From Prevotella sp. CAG:617 (lineage in GTDB: Bacteria > Bacteroidota > Bacteroidia > Bacteroidales > Bacteroidaceae), in assembly GCA_000438115.1 (NCBI GenBank), contig FR903617.1, positions 6,052-26,935 of the forward strand: a DNA stretch of 20,884 nt. Direction: 5' to 3'. Every line of letters begins with the position of its first letter. Position 1 is the first letter of the stretch. Made by a program: the position numbers and the translations under genes. Below the pieces are notes generated by a model. That model saw nothing but the letters and a program-made list of their open reading frames with translations. It did not search any database and had not been told where the DNA came from. Shown here in pieces: positions 8,069-15,920 of the stretch.

Positions 8069-8772
8069 GAGTGATTCTTTTTTAATGTCTGTCGGATAAG
8101 CAATGCGCGCTGACGCATCTCGGGAGTAGAGAGGCGCGATTCCATGATTTTCTGAATGGCCTTGCGTTTGCATTCGGTAGTCAGTTTGTCGCTCTGAAGC
8201 AACTGGGCGGTAGGTTCGGGAAACTTCACATAACATACCGACAAGGCCCACGACAGCCCCATCAGCGCATAATAGCCATGCGGCTCCGAACTGCCAAAGA
8301 GATCCAATACACGTCCGATATAGGTTGACGTGCAAAAATGAGCCAGTAAAGTAGTATAGGCAAAACGCTGTTCAAACTCGTTGTCGCTGTTCAAATATGG
8401 AGTAATCAGTTCAAAAGCCTTGTCGGGATACTTTACGAGCTGTTTCCAGGTAGCCGTAGCGCAATCACACAAGGCCCACTCATCAATCAGAGGAACGTAG
8501 AACCGAATACCGCACAACAGTTCGTCAATGTCCAAATGGGCATATCCCAGCACCATGCCACGCAACATGATTTCCTCAAAAGAGTCATTGTCCGTCACGT
8601 GGTAAAACCAATCCTGCCAATCGTCGGTGCGCACTATCTGACGGGCCATTTTTCGGAGGTCGGGAACTTTTACGCCCAAAATTTCCCGTTGGGTGACAGG
8701 CATCAGTTTGCGATTGAACAAAGCTAATTGCGCATCGGCCTGCCGGGTTAATTCTTCATTAATCGTAGACAT
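8065..8772 (-). CDS. AlkD-type DNA alkylation repair glycosylase
   Basis: A 235-residue all-helical HEAT-like repeat protein of the AlkC/AlkD family, which excises alkylated (for example 7-methyl or 3-methyl) purines from DNA in the cytosol. Aligning by spacing with Bacillus cereus AlkD as I remember it, W99 and D103 (EWALCD), R136 (FEQRFAYT) and W175 (LSWALS) fall where the key W109, D113, R148 and W187 should be; the Trp-Asp gap (4) and Arg-Trp gap (39) are the same. The active-site set is therefore kept. The start at 8772 follows the regulator stop by 15 bases, and its stop overlaps the start of the GH127-like gene. No promoter lies in the short gap, so it probably depends on upstream transcription. 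Confidence 0.9.
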   Translation of the reverse strand: MSTINEELTRQADAQLALFNRKLMPVTQREILGVKVPDLRKMARQIVRTDDWQDWFYHVTDNDSFEEIMLRGMVLGYAHLDIDELLCGIRFYVPLIDEWALCDCATATWKQLVKYPDKAFELITPYLNSDNEFEQRFAYTTLLAHFCTSTYIGRVLDLFGSSEPHGYYALMGLSWALSVCYVKFPEPTAQLLQSDKLTTECKRKAIQKIMESRLSTPEMRQRALLIRQTLKKNHS

Positions 8773-8787
8773 GTAAATGAGTGTTTT

Positions 8788-9402
8788 TTAAATGTCCTCC
8801 ACCCTAACAATACCATGCATGACGGCGTAAATGGTTAAGGCTGAGACACTGCGAGTTTTTAGTTTTTCAGTAAGATTCTTGCGATGTGAAATAATTGTAG
8901 TAAGGCTCACGTGGAGCTGGCTGGCAATTTCCTTGTTGATGTATCCCGAAACAACCAGACGCAACACCTCCTTCTCGCGCGGAGTAAGTACGGACGCTTC
9001 CGTATTCTGCGTTTTTTTTATAAGAGCGGCTTGCGGACGGTTGGTGCCATGTCCCTGCTGCTCCAACCGCAACAAATCTTTTGTTATTTTTTCTTCATGC
9101 TGACACACATCTATGGTCCGGAAAGCCGCCGGCACCGAAACCGAATGATTGCCATGTACCAGCACAAAAGTATGCCGGCACCGCGGAGTGAAAAAGTCAA
9201 CATTATGCAGCAGGATATCCGACGAAATGAAATAATGAAAAAAATCGTCACTCCCTGTGGCATGCAGCCCCTCCATTGAACCGAACATGCAAACCTCGGC
9301 ACGCGGCATCATGGAGAGCAGCAACTGCTTCAGGCCCATACACGCCAGCGTATTGGACATGACTACGGCTATGCGGGGTTTGTGTTCGGAAGGATGGAGC
9401 AT
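8788..9402 (-). CDS. LuxR/NarL-type transcription regulator with degenerate receiver
   Basis: A 204-residue protein with a clear C-terminal LuxR-type helix-turn-helix at about 138-200: LTPREKEVLRLVVSGYINKE, then IASQLHVSLTTIISHRKNLT, then VSALTIYAVMHG. The N-terminal 120 residues have the outline of a receiver (IAVVMSNTLACMGLKQLL) but lack the usual acidic pair after the first strand (VMSNT in place of a DD pair), and no clear phospho-accepting aspartate context is found near the third strand (HYFISSDILLHNVDFF). It is probably a pseudo-receiver that does not use ordinary phosphotransfer. It sits 29 bases after ndh and 15 bases before the AlkD-type gene on the same strand, so it may control, or be expressed with, this group. 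Confidence 0.88.
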   Translation of the reverse strand: MLHPSEHKPRIAVVMSNTLACMGLKQLLLSMMPRAEVCMFGSMEGLHATGSDDFFHYFISSDILLHNVDFFTPRCRHTFVLVHGNHSVSVPAAFRTIDVCQHEEKITKDLLRLEQQGHGTNRPQAALIKKTQNTEASVLTPREKEVLRLVVSGYINKEIASQLHVSLTTIISHRKNLTEKLKTRSVSALTIYAVMHGIVRVEDI

Positions 9403-9431
9403 ACAGATTTCTTATCGTCGTAATTTTCTGA

Positions 9432-10829
9432 CTATTTTGCCGAATCCGGAGTTTTGTTTTCCTGCGTCTGGGCGGCGGCAGGATTATCCTCGCCCATAAG
9501 GTCGGTACCCCAGTGAGTCGACGCCAGCCAGGCTTCGCGCTCACGCACTTCCTTGGCTTTGCGGGCATAAACAATCATTCGGAGCGACTGCCCGTAGGAG
9601 AAATAGTTCCAAGCCCAGTTGATAAGCACCATCAGTTTGTTACGCACACCCAGGATAGAACGCAGATGGACCACCAGCCACATAATCCAGGCCAGGAAAC
9701 CGCCCATCTTGATGTTGTTGAATTCGGCCACGGCCCGGTTGCGGCCCACGGTGGCCATGGTGCCGAGGTTGCGGTAGCGGAACGGCTGCAGGTCCTGTCC
9801 CTTTTCCATACGTATCAGGTTCTTGGCCAACAGATTTCCCTGCTGGATGGCCACCTGAGCCAGCTGCGGATGGCCGCCCGGATAATCCTCATCGGCCGTC
9901 ATCAGACACTGGTCGCCAATGGAAAAGACGCCGTCAAGACCTTCCACACGGTTGTAGGCATCGACCTTAATACGGCCGCCGCGTCCCAGGAATTTCGGGT
10001 CAAGATTACCCACGCTCTGCGCACGCACTCCGCTCACCCAGATAAACGTACGGGTGGCTATGGCGCTGCCGTCCTTCAGTATCACTTTATGATCCTTGAA
10101 GTCGGTCACCATCTTGCCCAGCAATACGCTGACGCCCATTTCCTGCAAATAATGGAGCACGCGCTCCGACGTAGCAGGACTCATGGCGCCCAGCAGTTTG
10201 TCGGCCGCCTCAATCAGATAGACGTGCATCAGATTGGCCGGCAGGTCGGGATAGTCCTTGGGTAATACAAATTTCTTCATTTCGCTCAGCGCACCCGCAA
10301 TTTCCACACCCGTGGCACCGCCGCCTACAATCACCACGTTGAGCAGCTCCTGACGCTCGCGCTCGGTAGCACAAGTCAGCGCGCGCTCAAAGTTGTCAAG
10401 TATGGCATTGCGCAGCCCCATGGCCTCGCTCACGGTTTTCATGGGCATGGCTTCATCTTCCAGATTCTTGTTGCCGAAGAAATTGGTAGTTGTTCCGGCT
10501 GCCAGCACAAGATAGTCATAATGAACCTTGCCGATAGAAGTTTGAATGATTTTATGCTCGGGAAATATGGAACGTACCTCCGCCATCCGATAGTAGAAAT
10601 TACGGCGACGCTGGAAAATCTTGCGGAAGGGGAATGAGATGGAACTGGGTTCTATACCGGCCGAAGCAATCTGATAAATCAAAGGGGGGAACTGGTGATA
10701 ATTGTTGCGGTCGATCAGCACTACCTGAAAGTCCGATTTTTTCAGTTTGTTGGCTAATTTCAAGCCTCCGAAACCTCCACCTACAATCACCACTCTCTTC
10801 TTCTCTGTTTTAGGGACATTAAAACTCAT
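9432..10829 (-). CDS. ndh: Type II NADH dehydrogenase (NDH-2)
   Basis: A 465-residue FAD enzyme that passes electrons from NADH to quinone at the inner membrane without pumping ions. Visible: the FAD-binding VVIVGGGFGG (13-22), HQFPPLIYQIASAGIEP (44-60), the NAD-binding VVIVGGGATGVEIAG (164-178), FSIGDQC (301-307) closing the FAD site, and AQVAIQQG (323-330), which matches the AQxAxQxG quinone-site motif of NDH-2. The C-terminal part (about 375-420: FLAWIMWLVVHLRSI, LMVLINWAWNYF) is hydrophobic and should hold the protein on the membrane. Length is normal for bacterial NDH-2. It heads the tight run 10829 to 5941 and has a promoter upstream; an AAGGAG stretch lies 11 bases before the ATG. Confidence 0.93.
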   Translation of the reverse strand: MSFNVPKTEKKRVVIVGGGFGGLKLANKLKKSDFQVVLIDRNNYHQFPPLIYQIASAGIEPSSISFPFRKIFQRRRNFYYRMAEVRSIFPEHKIIQTSIGKVHYDYLVLAAGTTTNFFGNKNLEDEAMPMKTVSEAMGLRNAILDNFERALTCATERERQELLNVVIVGGGATGVEIAGALSEMKKFVLPKDYPDLPANLMHVYLIEAADKLLGAMSPATSERVLHYLQEMGVSVLLGKMVTDFKDHKVILKDGSAIATRTFIWVSGVRAQSVGNLDPKFLGRGGRIKVDAYNRVEGLDGVFSIGDQCLMTADEDYPGGHPQLAQVAIQQGNLLAKNLIRMEKGQDLQPFRYRNLGTMATVGRNRAVAEFNNIKMGGFLAWIMWLVVHLRSILGVRNKLMVLINWAWNYFSYGQSLRMIVYARKAKEVREREAWLASTHWGTDLMGEDNPAAAQTQENKTPDSAK

Positions 10830-10875
10830 ATCAGCGTATTCTCCTTAATCTTAATTAATGTGTTTACATTTTTCT

Positions 10876-10905
10876 GCAAAGTTACATTATTATTATGGGA
10901 TGCAA
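10876..10905 (-). promoter_or_regulatory. Candidate promoter for the ndh gene run
   Basis: The minus strand carries TAACTTTGC (10884-10876), a full match to the -7 consensus, with CTTG at about 10906-10903, 18 bases upstream, as a fair -33 element. The leader to the ndh ATG at 10829 would be about 40 bases. The short gaps between the following genes make this the likely promoter for all genes down to 5941. Confidence 0.6.
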
Positions 10906-11053
10906 GTTTTTTTTTACTTTCAAGACCTTTTCAGGGATATTTTATAACTTTTTTTTGCTTTTGTAGTGATTATTGAAAAGGCGGGCAAGCATTCGGCGGC
11001 CCTTGTTTGTCCATCTGTCCGAACGGCCAAGGGAGCCACAGCTGGCCAAAATG

Positions 11054-11095
11054 GAAAAAGGTGGCTTGCGGATTTTTTTTCAAGCCCCCTTTTTC
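11054..11095 (-). terminator. Intrinsic terminator downstream of rubredoxin
   Basis: GAAAAAGGTGGCTTG (11054-11068) faces CAAGCCCCCTTTTTC (11081-11095), 14 of 15 positions paired, loop 12 bases. Read on the minus strand, the stem ends in CCTTTTTC, so a U-tract follows the GC-rich part. A related arm, CAAGGCACCTTTTTTTC at 11102-11118, can pair with the same 11055-11068 segment, giving an alternative hairpin. Confidence 0.6.
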
Positions 11096-11146
11096 TTTTT
11101 TCAAGGCACCTTTTTTTCTGAAAAGGCAGCCTCTGCTCCATACGCA

Positions 11147-11183
11147 AGGCGCCGGCATGAGTTTTATATTCATGCCGGCGCCT
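11147..11183. other. Strong GC-rich hairpin after the rubredoxin gene
   Basis: A perfect 14-bp stem, 11147-11160 with 11170-11183 (AGGCGCCGGCATGA and its complement), around the 9-base loop GTTTTATAT. It lies 35 bases after the rubredoxin stop. On the minus strand no T-run follows (CCTTGCGTATGG), so alone it is not a typical intrinsic terminator. It may stop or protect the 3' end together with the hairpins further on. Confidence 0.6.
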
Positions 11184-11218
11184 CCTTTTCTGTATAAAAT
11201 GAGGCTACATATTCAAAT

Positions 11219-11389
11219 TTATTCCACTACTTCGGCAAACTGGTCCTTTCCCACACCGCAAATAGGACATACCCAATCTTCAGGAATATCCTCGAAAGCC
11301 GTACCGGGAGCGATGCCGCCATCCGGATCACCGAGTTCAGGATCATAAACCCAATCGCATACTTCGCAATAATACTTTTTCATCTTCAT
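11219..11389 (-). CDS. Rubredoxin
   Basis: A 54- to 56-residue iron-sulfur electron carrier. Translation from the ATG at 11383 starts MKKYYCEVCDWVYDPELG and ends WVCPICGVGKDQFAEVVE before the TAA at 11219-11221; an in-frame ATG at 11389 adds MK. Both CxxC pairs that bind the single iron are present (CEVC and CPIC), as are the family's DPDGGIAPGTAFEDIP middle and the aromatic residues of the core. Length is the standard size for a single-domain rubredoxin. It probably gives electrons to oxygen- or peroxide-detoxifying enzymes in the cytosol of this anaerobe; the partner is not in the window. It has its own promoter upstream and hairpins downstream, so it is likely transcribed alone. Confidence 0.96.
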   Translation of the reverse strand: MKMKKYYCEVCDWVYDPELGDPDGGIAPGTAFEDIPEDWVCPICGVGKDQFAEVVE

Positions 11390-11468
11390 CTGTATTTTAG
11401 GTGAATAAATATGTCCGTCAGCAGGCTCTCATGCACGCGCCCGCCAAAATTCCGGACCTTCATACAAA

Positions 11469-11501
11469 GCGAAGATACATTTTTATTTTGACTTTACCAA
11501 A
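11469..11501 (-). promoter_or_regulatory. Promoter for the rubredoxin gene
   Basis: On the minus strand TTTG (11501-11498) is followed after 20 bases by TATCTTCGC (11477-11469), one base off the TAnnTTTG form. The spacing is ideal for the Bacteroidetes consensus. The leader to the rubredoxin start would be about 75 bases. Confidence 0.6.
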
Positions 11502-11550
11502 TAATTCGAAGTGCTTTTTCCCGACAGCCGGCTCTGCTTCAAGCAAGGCC

Positions 11551-14370
11551 CTACGATGAACGTTTGCCGGAAAAGCCCTCCGTCAATTTAGACTTGAGAT
11601 AGCCCGACGTATATCCGAGCCCTGAGGCTGCCACTTGCTCCGGAGTGCCCTGAACAACGACGGTACCGCCGCCGGCTCCGCCCTCGGGCCCCAGATCAAT
11701 GATATAGTCGGCACATTTGATGACATCCAGATTATGTTCGATAATCACCACCGTGTGGCCCCGCTCCACCAGGGCGTCAAACGAGCGCAACAGTGTCTTG
11801 ATGTCATGGAAATGCAGGCCGGTGGTGGGTTCGTCAAAGATGAACAGCGTGGGACGCACCTTTTCCTGCCCCAGATAATAGGCCAGTTTGACACGCTGGT
11901 TCTCACCGCCCGACAAAGTACTCGAAGGCTGCCCCAATTTTATATATCCCAACCCTACATTCTGAAGCGGCCGCAACTTGCGCACCACTGCGGGCTGGTC
12001 GTTTTTCTCAAAGAACTCAATGGCCTGATTCACGGTCATTTCCAGAATGTCATACACATTCTTTCCCTGGAAACGCACCTCAAGCAAATCAGACTTGAAG
12101 CGTTTGCCGTGACACGACTCACACTCCAAAATCAAGTCGGCCATAAACTGCATTTCCACCTTCACGGTACCCTCGCCCTTACACTCCTCACAACGCCCGC
12201 CGGTGGTGTTGAAGGAGAAATAGGCCGGTGTATATTCCATCTGCTTGGCCAGCGGCTGTTCGGCCATCAGCTTGCGTATTTCGTCGTATGCCTTGACGTA
12301 GGTCACGGGATTGGAGCGCGAAGACTTTCCTATGGGGTTCTGGTCAACAAACTCCACGGCACTGATGGCCGAAAGGTCACCCTCGAGCGAAGTAAACTGT
12401 CCGGGACGTTCGCACACCTCATCAAAATGACGCTTGAGCGCCCGATAGAAAATGTCGCGCACCAGAGTCGACTTGCCCGAGCCGCTCACACCCGTCACCA
12501 CCGTCATCACATTAAGCGGAAAGCGCACATCAAGGCCGCGCAGGTTGTTTTCACGCGCACCCCTGACCTCAATATACTGATTCCACGCCCGCCGGCAGAG
12601 CGGCACGGGAATGGCATCCTCGCCCAGCAGATACTGCAGCGTATGACTCTTGGTGCCGGCAGGCAGGTGAGTCATGGTGCCGGCATACATCAGGCTGCCG
12701 CCCAGGCGTCCCGCCTCAGGTCCCAAATCAATCAGATAGTCTGCCGCACGGATGATGTCCTCGTCATGTTCCACCACAATTACGGTGTTGCCCAACTGCT
12801 GCAAGCGGCGCAACACGCTCACCAGGCGCTCCGTATCGCGACTGTGGAGCCCGATACTCGGCTCGTCAAGAATATATAGCGAACCCACCAGCGAACTGCC
12901 CAGCGAGGTGGCCAGATTGATGCGCTGGCTCTCACCTCCCGACAACGTGTTGGAAGGGCGGCTGAGCGTAAGATAGCCCAACCCTACGTCACAAAGAAAT
13001 CCGAGCCGGTTGCGGATTTCCGTCAGAGGCCGTTCGGCCACCTTACGGTCGGCCTCAGGCAGAACAAGTTCGTCAAAAAAGCTTTTCAGCCGGTTCACAG
13101 GCAAATCAATCAGCTCCATAATGGTACGGCCGGCCACCTTCACATAACCGGCTTCCGGCCGGAGCCTGCTGCCGTGGCAATCCGGACAGGTTGTCTTTCC
13201 ACGATAACGGGCCAGCATCACACGATACTGTATCTTATACTGGTTGGCCTGCAACATCCGGAAAAAGGCGTCAATCGTTACCTGCTGCTCCTGAGGCAGG
13301 GCACGCTCGGCGTCGTCACCATGCCAAAGATAATCGCGCTGAGCCTGCGTCAGCTGATAATAAGGCGTATGAATCGGGAAATTGCGCTTGGCGGCCCGCC
13401 GACAGAACTCTGCTTTCCATTCTCCCATTTTCTCACCACGCCAGCACACCACGGCACCTTCGTACACACTCAAGCCGGTATCGGGCACCACGAGATGCTC
13501 GTCAATACCCACAATGCGGCCAAATCCGCCACAGGTGGGACAGGCTCCCAGCGGCGAGTTGAACGAAAACAAATGGTCGGAAGGTTGCTGGAACGTAATG
13601 CCGTCGGCCTCAAAACGAGTGGAAAACGCATGAAGCATATTGGCCGGATAAATACGCACGGCGCAACTTCCGTTGCCTTCGAAAAAAGCTGTTTCGGCCG
13701 AGTCGATGAACCGGCTTACAAACTCCTTGTCGCTGCCTACGCTCATGCGGTCAATAACCAGATAGATGGGCTGCTCGTCACCTACGGGTTCACCTTGCAG
13801 ATAATCCTCGATACGCAAAATCTGTCCGTTCAGATCTATACGCATGATGCCCTGTGCCAAACAGGCTTCAAGCTGCTCGCGCCGGCTGCGCTCATGTTGC
13901 AGGCAGAGCGGGGCCAGAATAGTAAAGCGAGTACCCGGCGCATACTGCTGCACGGCCTGCAGCACATCCTCGGGCGTGTGGCGCTTGACCTCCTGCCCGC
14001 TGACGGGCGAAAAGGTATGTCCGCAGCGGGCAAAAAGCAACCGGAGGTAATCATAGATTTCCGTTTGCGTGCCCACGGTCGAACGCGGATTACGCCCTAC
14101 TGTTTTCTGCTCGATGGCAATGGCCGGCGGCAACCCTTTGATATAGTCGCACTCAGGTTTGTGCATACGCCCCAGGAACTGGCGGGCATAGGCCGAAAGA
14201 CTTTCCACATAGCGACGTTGCCCTTCGGCATAGAGGGTATCGAAGGCCAGCGACGACTTGCCCGAACCGCTCAGGCCGGTAATTACGATAAGCCGGTCGC
14301 GCGGGATATCAAGCGACACGTTTTTCAGGTTGTTGACGCGCGCTCCTTTAACCTGGATGAATTCGTTCAT
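11551..14370 (-). CDS. uvrA: UvrA, excinuclease ABC subunit A
   Basis: UvrA is the damage-sensing ATPase of nucleotide excision repair and loads UvrB at lesions. The protein is 939 residues, the normal length. Visible: N-terminal Walker A GLSGSGKSS (32-40); the zinc modules CPTCGG and CPDCHGSRL in the first half; the ABC signature LSGGESQRINLA followed by LDEPSIGLH; the second Walker A GVSGSGKST; the second zinc module beginning CEECKGEGTVKVEMQFMADL and ending CESCHGKRF; and the second signature LSGGENQRVKLA with FDEPTTGLH. Both ABC halves therefore look intact. The start at 14370 gives MNEFIQVKGARVNNLKN, the usual family opening. The gene lies 17 bases beyond the U-tract of a strong terminator, so its own promoter is not obvious. 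uvrB is not in the window. Confidence 0.97.
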   Translation of the reverse strand: MNEFIQVKGARVNNLKNVSLDIPRDRLIVITGLSGSGKSSLAFDTLYAEGQRRYVESLSAYARQFLGRMHKPECDYIKGLPPAIAIEQKTVGRNPRSTVGTQTEIYDYLRLLFARCGHTFSPVSGQEVKRHTPEDVLQAVQQYAPGTRFTILAPLCLQHERSRREQLEACLAQGIMRIDLNGQILRIEDYLQGEPVGDEQPIYLVIDRMSVGSDKEFVSRFIDSAETAFFEGNGSCAVRIYPANMLHAFSTRFEADGITFQQPSDHLFSFNSPLGACPTCGGFGRIVGIDEHLVVPDTGLSVYEGAVVCWRGEKMGEWKAEFCRRAAKRNFPIHTPYYQLTQAQRDYLWHGDDAERALPQEQQVTIDAFFRMLQANQYKIQYRVMLARYRGKTTCPDCHGSRLRPEAGYVKVAGRTIMELIDLPVNRLKSFFDELVLPEADRKVAERPLTEIRNRLGFLCDVGLGYLTLSRPSNTLSGGESQRINLATSLGSSLVGSLYILDEPSIGLHSRDTERLVSVLRRLQQLGNTVIVVEHDEDIIRAADYLIDLGPEAGRLGGSLMYAGTMTHLPAGTKSHTLQYLLGEDAIPVPLCRRAWNQYIEVRGARENNLRGLDVRFPLNVMTVVTGVSGSGKSTLVRDIFYRALKRHFDEVCERPGQFTSLEGDLSAISAVEFVDQNPIGKSSRSNPVTYVKAYDEIRKLMAEQPLAKQMEYTPAYFSFNTTGGRCEECKGEGTVKVEMQFMADLILECESCHGKRFKSDLLEVRFQGKNVYDILEMTVNQAIEFFEKNDQPAVVRKLRPLQNVGLGYIKLGQPSSTLSGGENQRVKLAYYLGQEKVRPTLFIFDEPTTGLHFHDIKTLLRSFDALVERGHTVVIIEHNLDVIKCADYIIDLGPEGGAGGGTVVVQGTPEQVAASGLGYTSGYLKSKLTEGFSGKRSS

Positions 14371-14387
14371 AAAAACGGGTTATTTAC

Positions 14388-14450
14388 AAAAAAGCGGCAG
14401 CCCACGGGCCTTGCTTCTGCAAAAACATGCGCAAGGCCATGCGGCTGCCG
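14388..14450 (-). terminator. Strong intrinsic terminator after the ThrE-type gene, in the uvrA leader
   Basis: Outer stem: CGGCAGCC (14395-14402) with GGCTGCCG (14443-14450). Inner stem: GGCCTTGC (14407-14414) with GCAAGGCC (14431-14438), separated by a 4x4 internal loop. On the minus strand the stem is followed directly by CTTTTTT (U-tract at 14393-14388). It lies 34 bases after the stop at 14485 and ends 17 bases before the uvrA ATG. Confidence 0.85.
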
Positions 14451-14484
14451 TTAGGTTTAATATTGATGGGTCCTGGCGTATTTG

Positions 14485-15867
14485 TCAGGCGTCAAAGTCG
14501 GTAAGATCAACAAACTTGCCGCGTTGTTTGCGTTCTTCAATCATCAGTTGCAGTTTCTTTTCACGGTCGCTGGCAATATAGCGACGGGCAAAGATGTTGG
14601 GGATGGCTACGCCGACGGAGATAAACAGAATGACCAGCGCAGAGTTGATTCCACTGTCGAGCGCCTTGAGCAAAGGCAACACGCTGTCCATATTGTCAGG
14701 ACGCAGGTTGATGAAGCCCAACAGCAAGCGATACATCAGCACTCCCGGAATCATGGGGATGACGCTCGGAATGGTCAGTACGTGGTTGGGCGCATGGAAC
14801 CAGTGAACGGCCTTAACGGCAATAATGCTCACCAGTGCGGCACCCGTGAACGAACCTACCACCAGGCCCATATCCAATCCGATATTACCGGTTGAGGCGC
14901 CAAGGTTGACAAAGTTGCGGGTACATACGGCAATGATACCTCCCAAGGCTACCACCCAGAGCAGGCGGCGCGGGATATTGAATATCATGGAGAAGCCCAT
15001 GGCCGAAATGGCCGCGGCTATGGCGTATTCAAAATAGTTGTGATGAGGCACCATACTGATGGTGGGGAAAAAGTCGGCCACGTGACAAAGCTTGATGGCG
15101 GCTGCTATGCCGAAAGCCATGGCGGCCAGCATCAAGAGGGTGTTGATGGCACGCACTACACCCACGGCTATGTAGTTGTCGAGCATATCGTCCACAAAGT
15201 TAATCAACGGCACTCCCGGCACGATAAAGAGGGCGCAGGCCAGCAGCGGATGCCAGGGCGTTGACGTCCACGACGAAGGCAGGAAGGTTGTGGCCCAGGC
15301 CAACAGGGTAGACACAAAAGCCGCAATGGCGATGCTCATGTACTGATTGATGCCGAACTCCAGACAACGGGCACGCAGGCGCATACCGAAGATGGCGGCA
15401 AGAGAGGCATAGAGGAAAGCTACCCAGTCGCAACCGAACTGAATGCAGAATCCGCCACACGCAAAACCGGCACCGATGGCCACCTGCCAGGGCGTGTAGT
15501 TGCGCTTGCGGGTACGGATGGCCTCGAGTTCCTCCTCATAACGGTCCAGCGAGTAGTCCTCGCGAATGGCTCGCCACGAAAGTTTGGAAACCTGCGAAAT
15601 GGCAGTCATGTTGATGCCGTGTTTCTCACAACGCTGAAACTTCGAGAAGGAGTGTTGTTCGTCACTGATGTTCACCATCAACATGGTGTATGAAATATTA
15701 ATGTGGGTGGACTCGGCAGGGAGTCCCAAATAGGCTGCCACGCGCTTCATGTTGCGCATGATGCGGTTGGTGTCAGCCGAACTTTCTACCAGCAGTTTGC
15801 CGGTGCGAAGCAAGAGGTCTAACTTGCGTCGCAGGAGCGTTTCCTTGTCTTTTGTGGTTTGTTCCAT
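14485..15867 (-). CDS. ThrE-type threonine/serine exporter (fused form)
   Basis: A 460-residue inner-membrane protein. The N-terminal part (about 1-130) carries the soluble DUF1212 portion, with LLRTGKLLVESSADTNRIMR, STHINISYTMLMVNISD and the TAISQVSKLSWRAIRED stretch. Several membrane helices follow (for example WQVAIGAGFACGGFCIQFG, MSIAIAAFVSTLLAWATTFL), then a second hydrophobic half (about 285-430) with SVIPMIPGVLMYRLLLGFIN, the pattern of the YjjB-like C-terminal domain. It is therefore the single-chain form in which the YjjP-like and YjjB-like parts are joined, as in Corynebacterium ThrE. That family exports threonine and serine using the proton gradient; the actual substrate here is inferred. 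The start at 15867 is preceded by a good -7 box and the gene is closed by a terminator, so it is a single-gene unit. Confidence 0.9.
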   Translation of the reverse strand: MEQTTKDKETLLRRKLDLLLRTGKLLVESSADTNRIMRNMKRVAAYLGLPAESTHINISYTMLMVNISDEQHSFSKFQRCEKHGINMTAISQVSKLSWRAIREDYSLDRYEEELEAIRTRKRNYTPWQVAIGAGFACGGFCIQFGCDWVAFLYASLAAIFGMRLRARCLEFGINQYMSIAIAAFVSTLLAWATTFLPSSWTSTPWHPLLACALFIVPGVPLINFVDDMLDNYIAVGVVRAINTLLMLAAMAFGIAAAIKLCHVADFFPTISMVPHHNYFEYAIAAAISAMGFSMIFNIPRRLLWVVALGGIIAVCTRNFVNLGASTGNIGLDMGLVVGSFTGAALVSIIAVKAVHWFHAPNHVLTIPSVIPMIPGVLMYRLLLGFINLRPDNMDSVLPLLKALDSGINSALVILFISVGVAIPNIFARRYIASDREKKLQLMIEERKQRGKFVDLTDFDA

Positions 15868-15891
15868 GTAGAAATAAAATTAAAATTGGTG

Positions 15892-15900
15892 CAAAGTTAC
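15892..15900 (-). promoter_or_regulatory. Candidate -7 box for the ThrE-type exporter
   Basis: The minus strand reads TAACTTTGC, a full TAnnTTTG match, 24 bases before the ATG at 15867. No TTTG sits 19-21 bases upstream; the place where a -33 element would lie falls on the GC-rich palindrome 15921-15932. Confidence 0.55.
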
Positions 15901-15920
15901 AAAAAATCACACACATACAG

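Larger units (their letters stand above)
10906..11218. other. Long intergenic region between rubredoxin and ndh
   Basis: No convincing gene. Short ORFs on both strands here have low-complexity protein sequences (runs of F or K), no starts with a supporting signal and no recognisable domain. The region holds two hairpins described separately and T- or A-rich runs of 7 to 9 bases. The part from 10977 to 11050 shows nothing I can interpret. Confidence 0.6.

Noticed and set aside
8069..8335. N-terminal extension of the GH127-like protein
   Set aside because: It would place about 90 residues before a clean signal peptide and overlap the AlkD-type gene deeply; the ATGA overlap at 8065-8068 is a far better start.
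9513..10265. A 250-codon plus-strand open frame opposite ndh
   Set aside because: Antisense to a clear NDH-2 gene, with His/Gln-rich composition and no domain.
10920..11197. Several 67- to 75-codon open frames on both strands between ndh and rubredoxin
   Set aside because: Low-complexity products (runs of Phe or Lys) made by the T/A-rich hairpin arms; the frames overlap each other on both strands and none has a promoter or a recognisable domain.
11635..14454. Long plus-strand open frames (414 and 426 codons) opposite uvrA
   Set aside because: They lie wholly or almost wholly antisense to a certain gene, have no recognisable domain, and are rich in His, Gln and Arg, as expected from the complement of a GC-biased coding frame.
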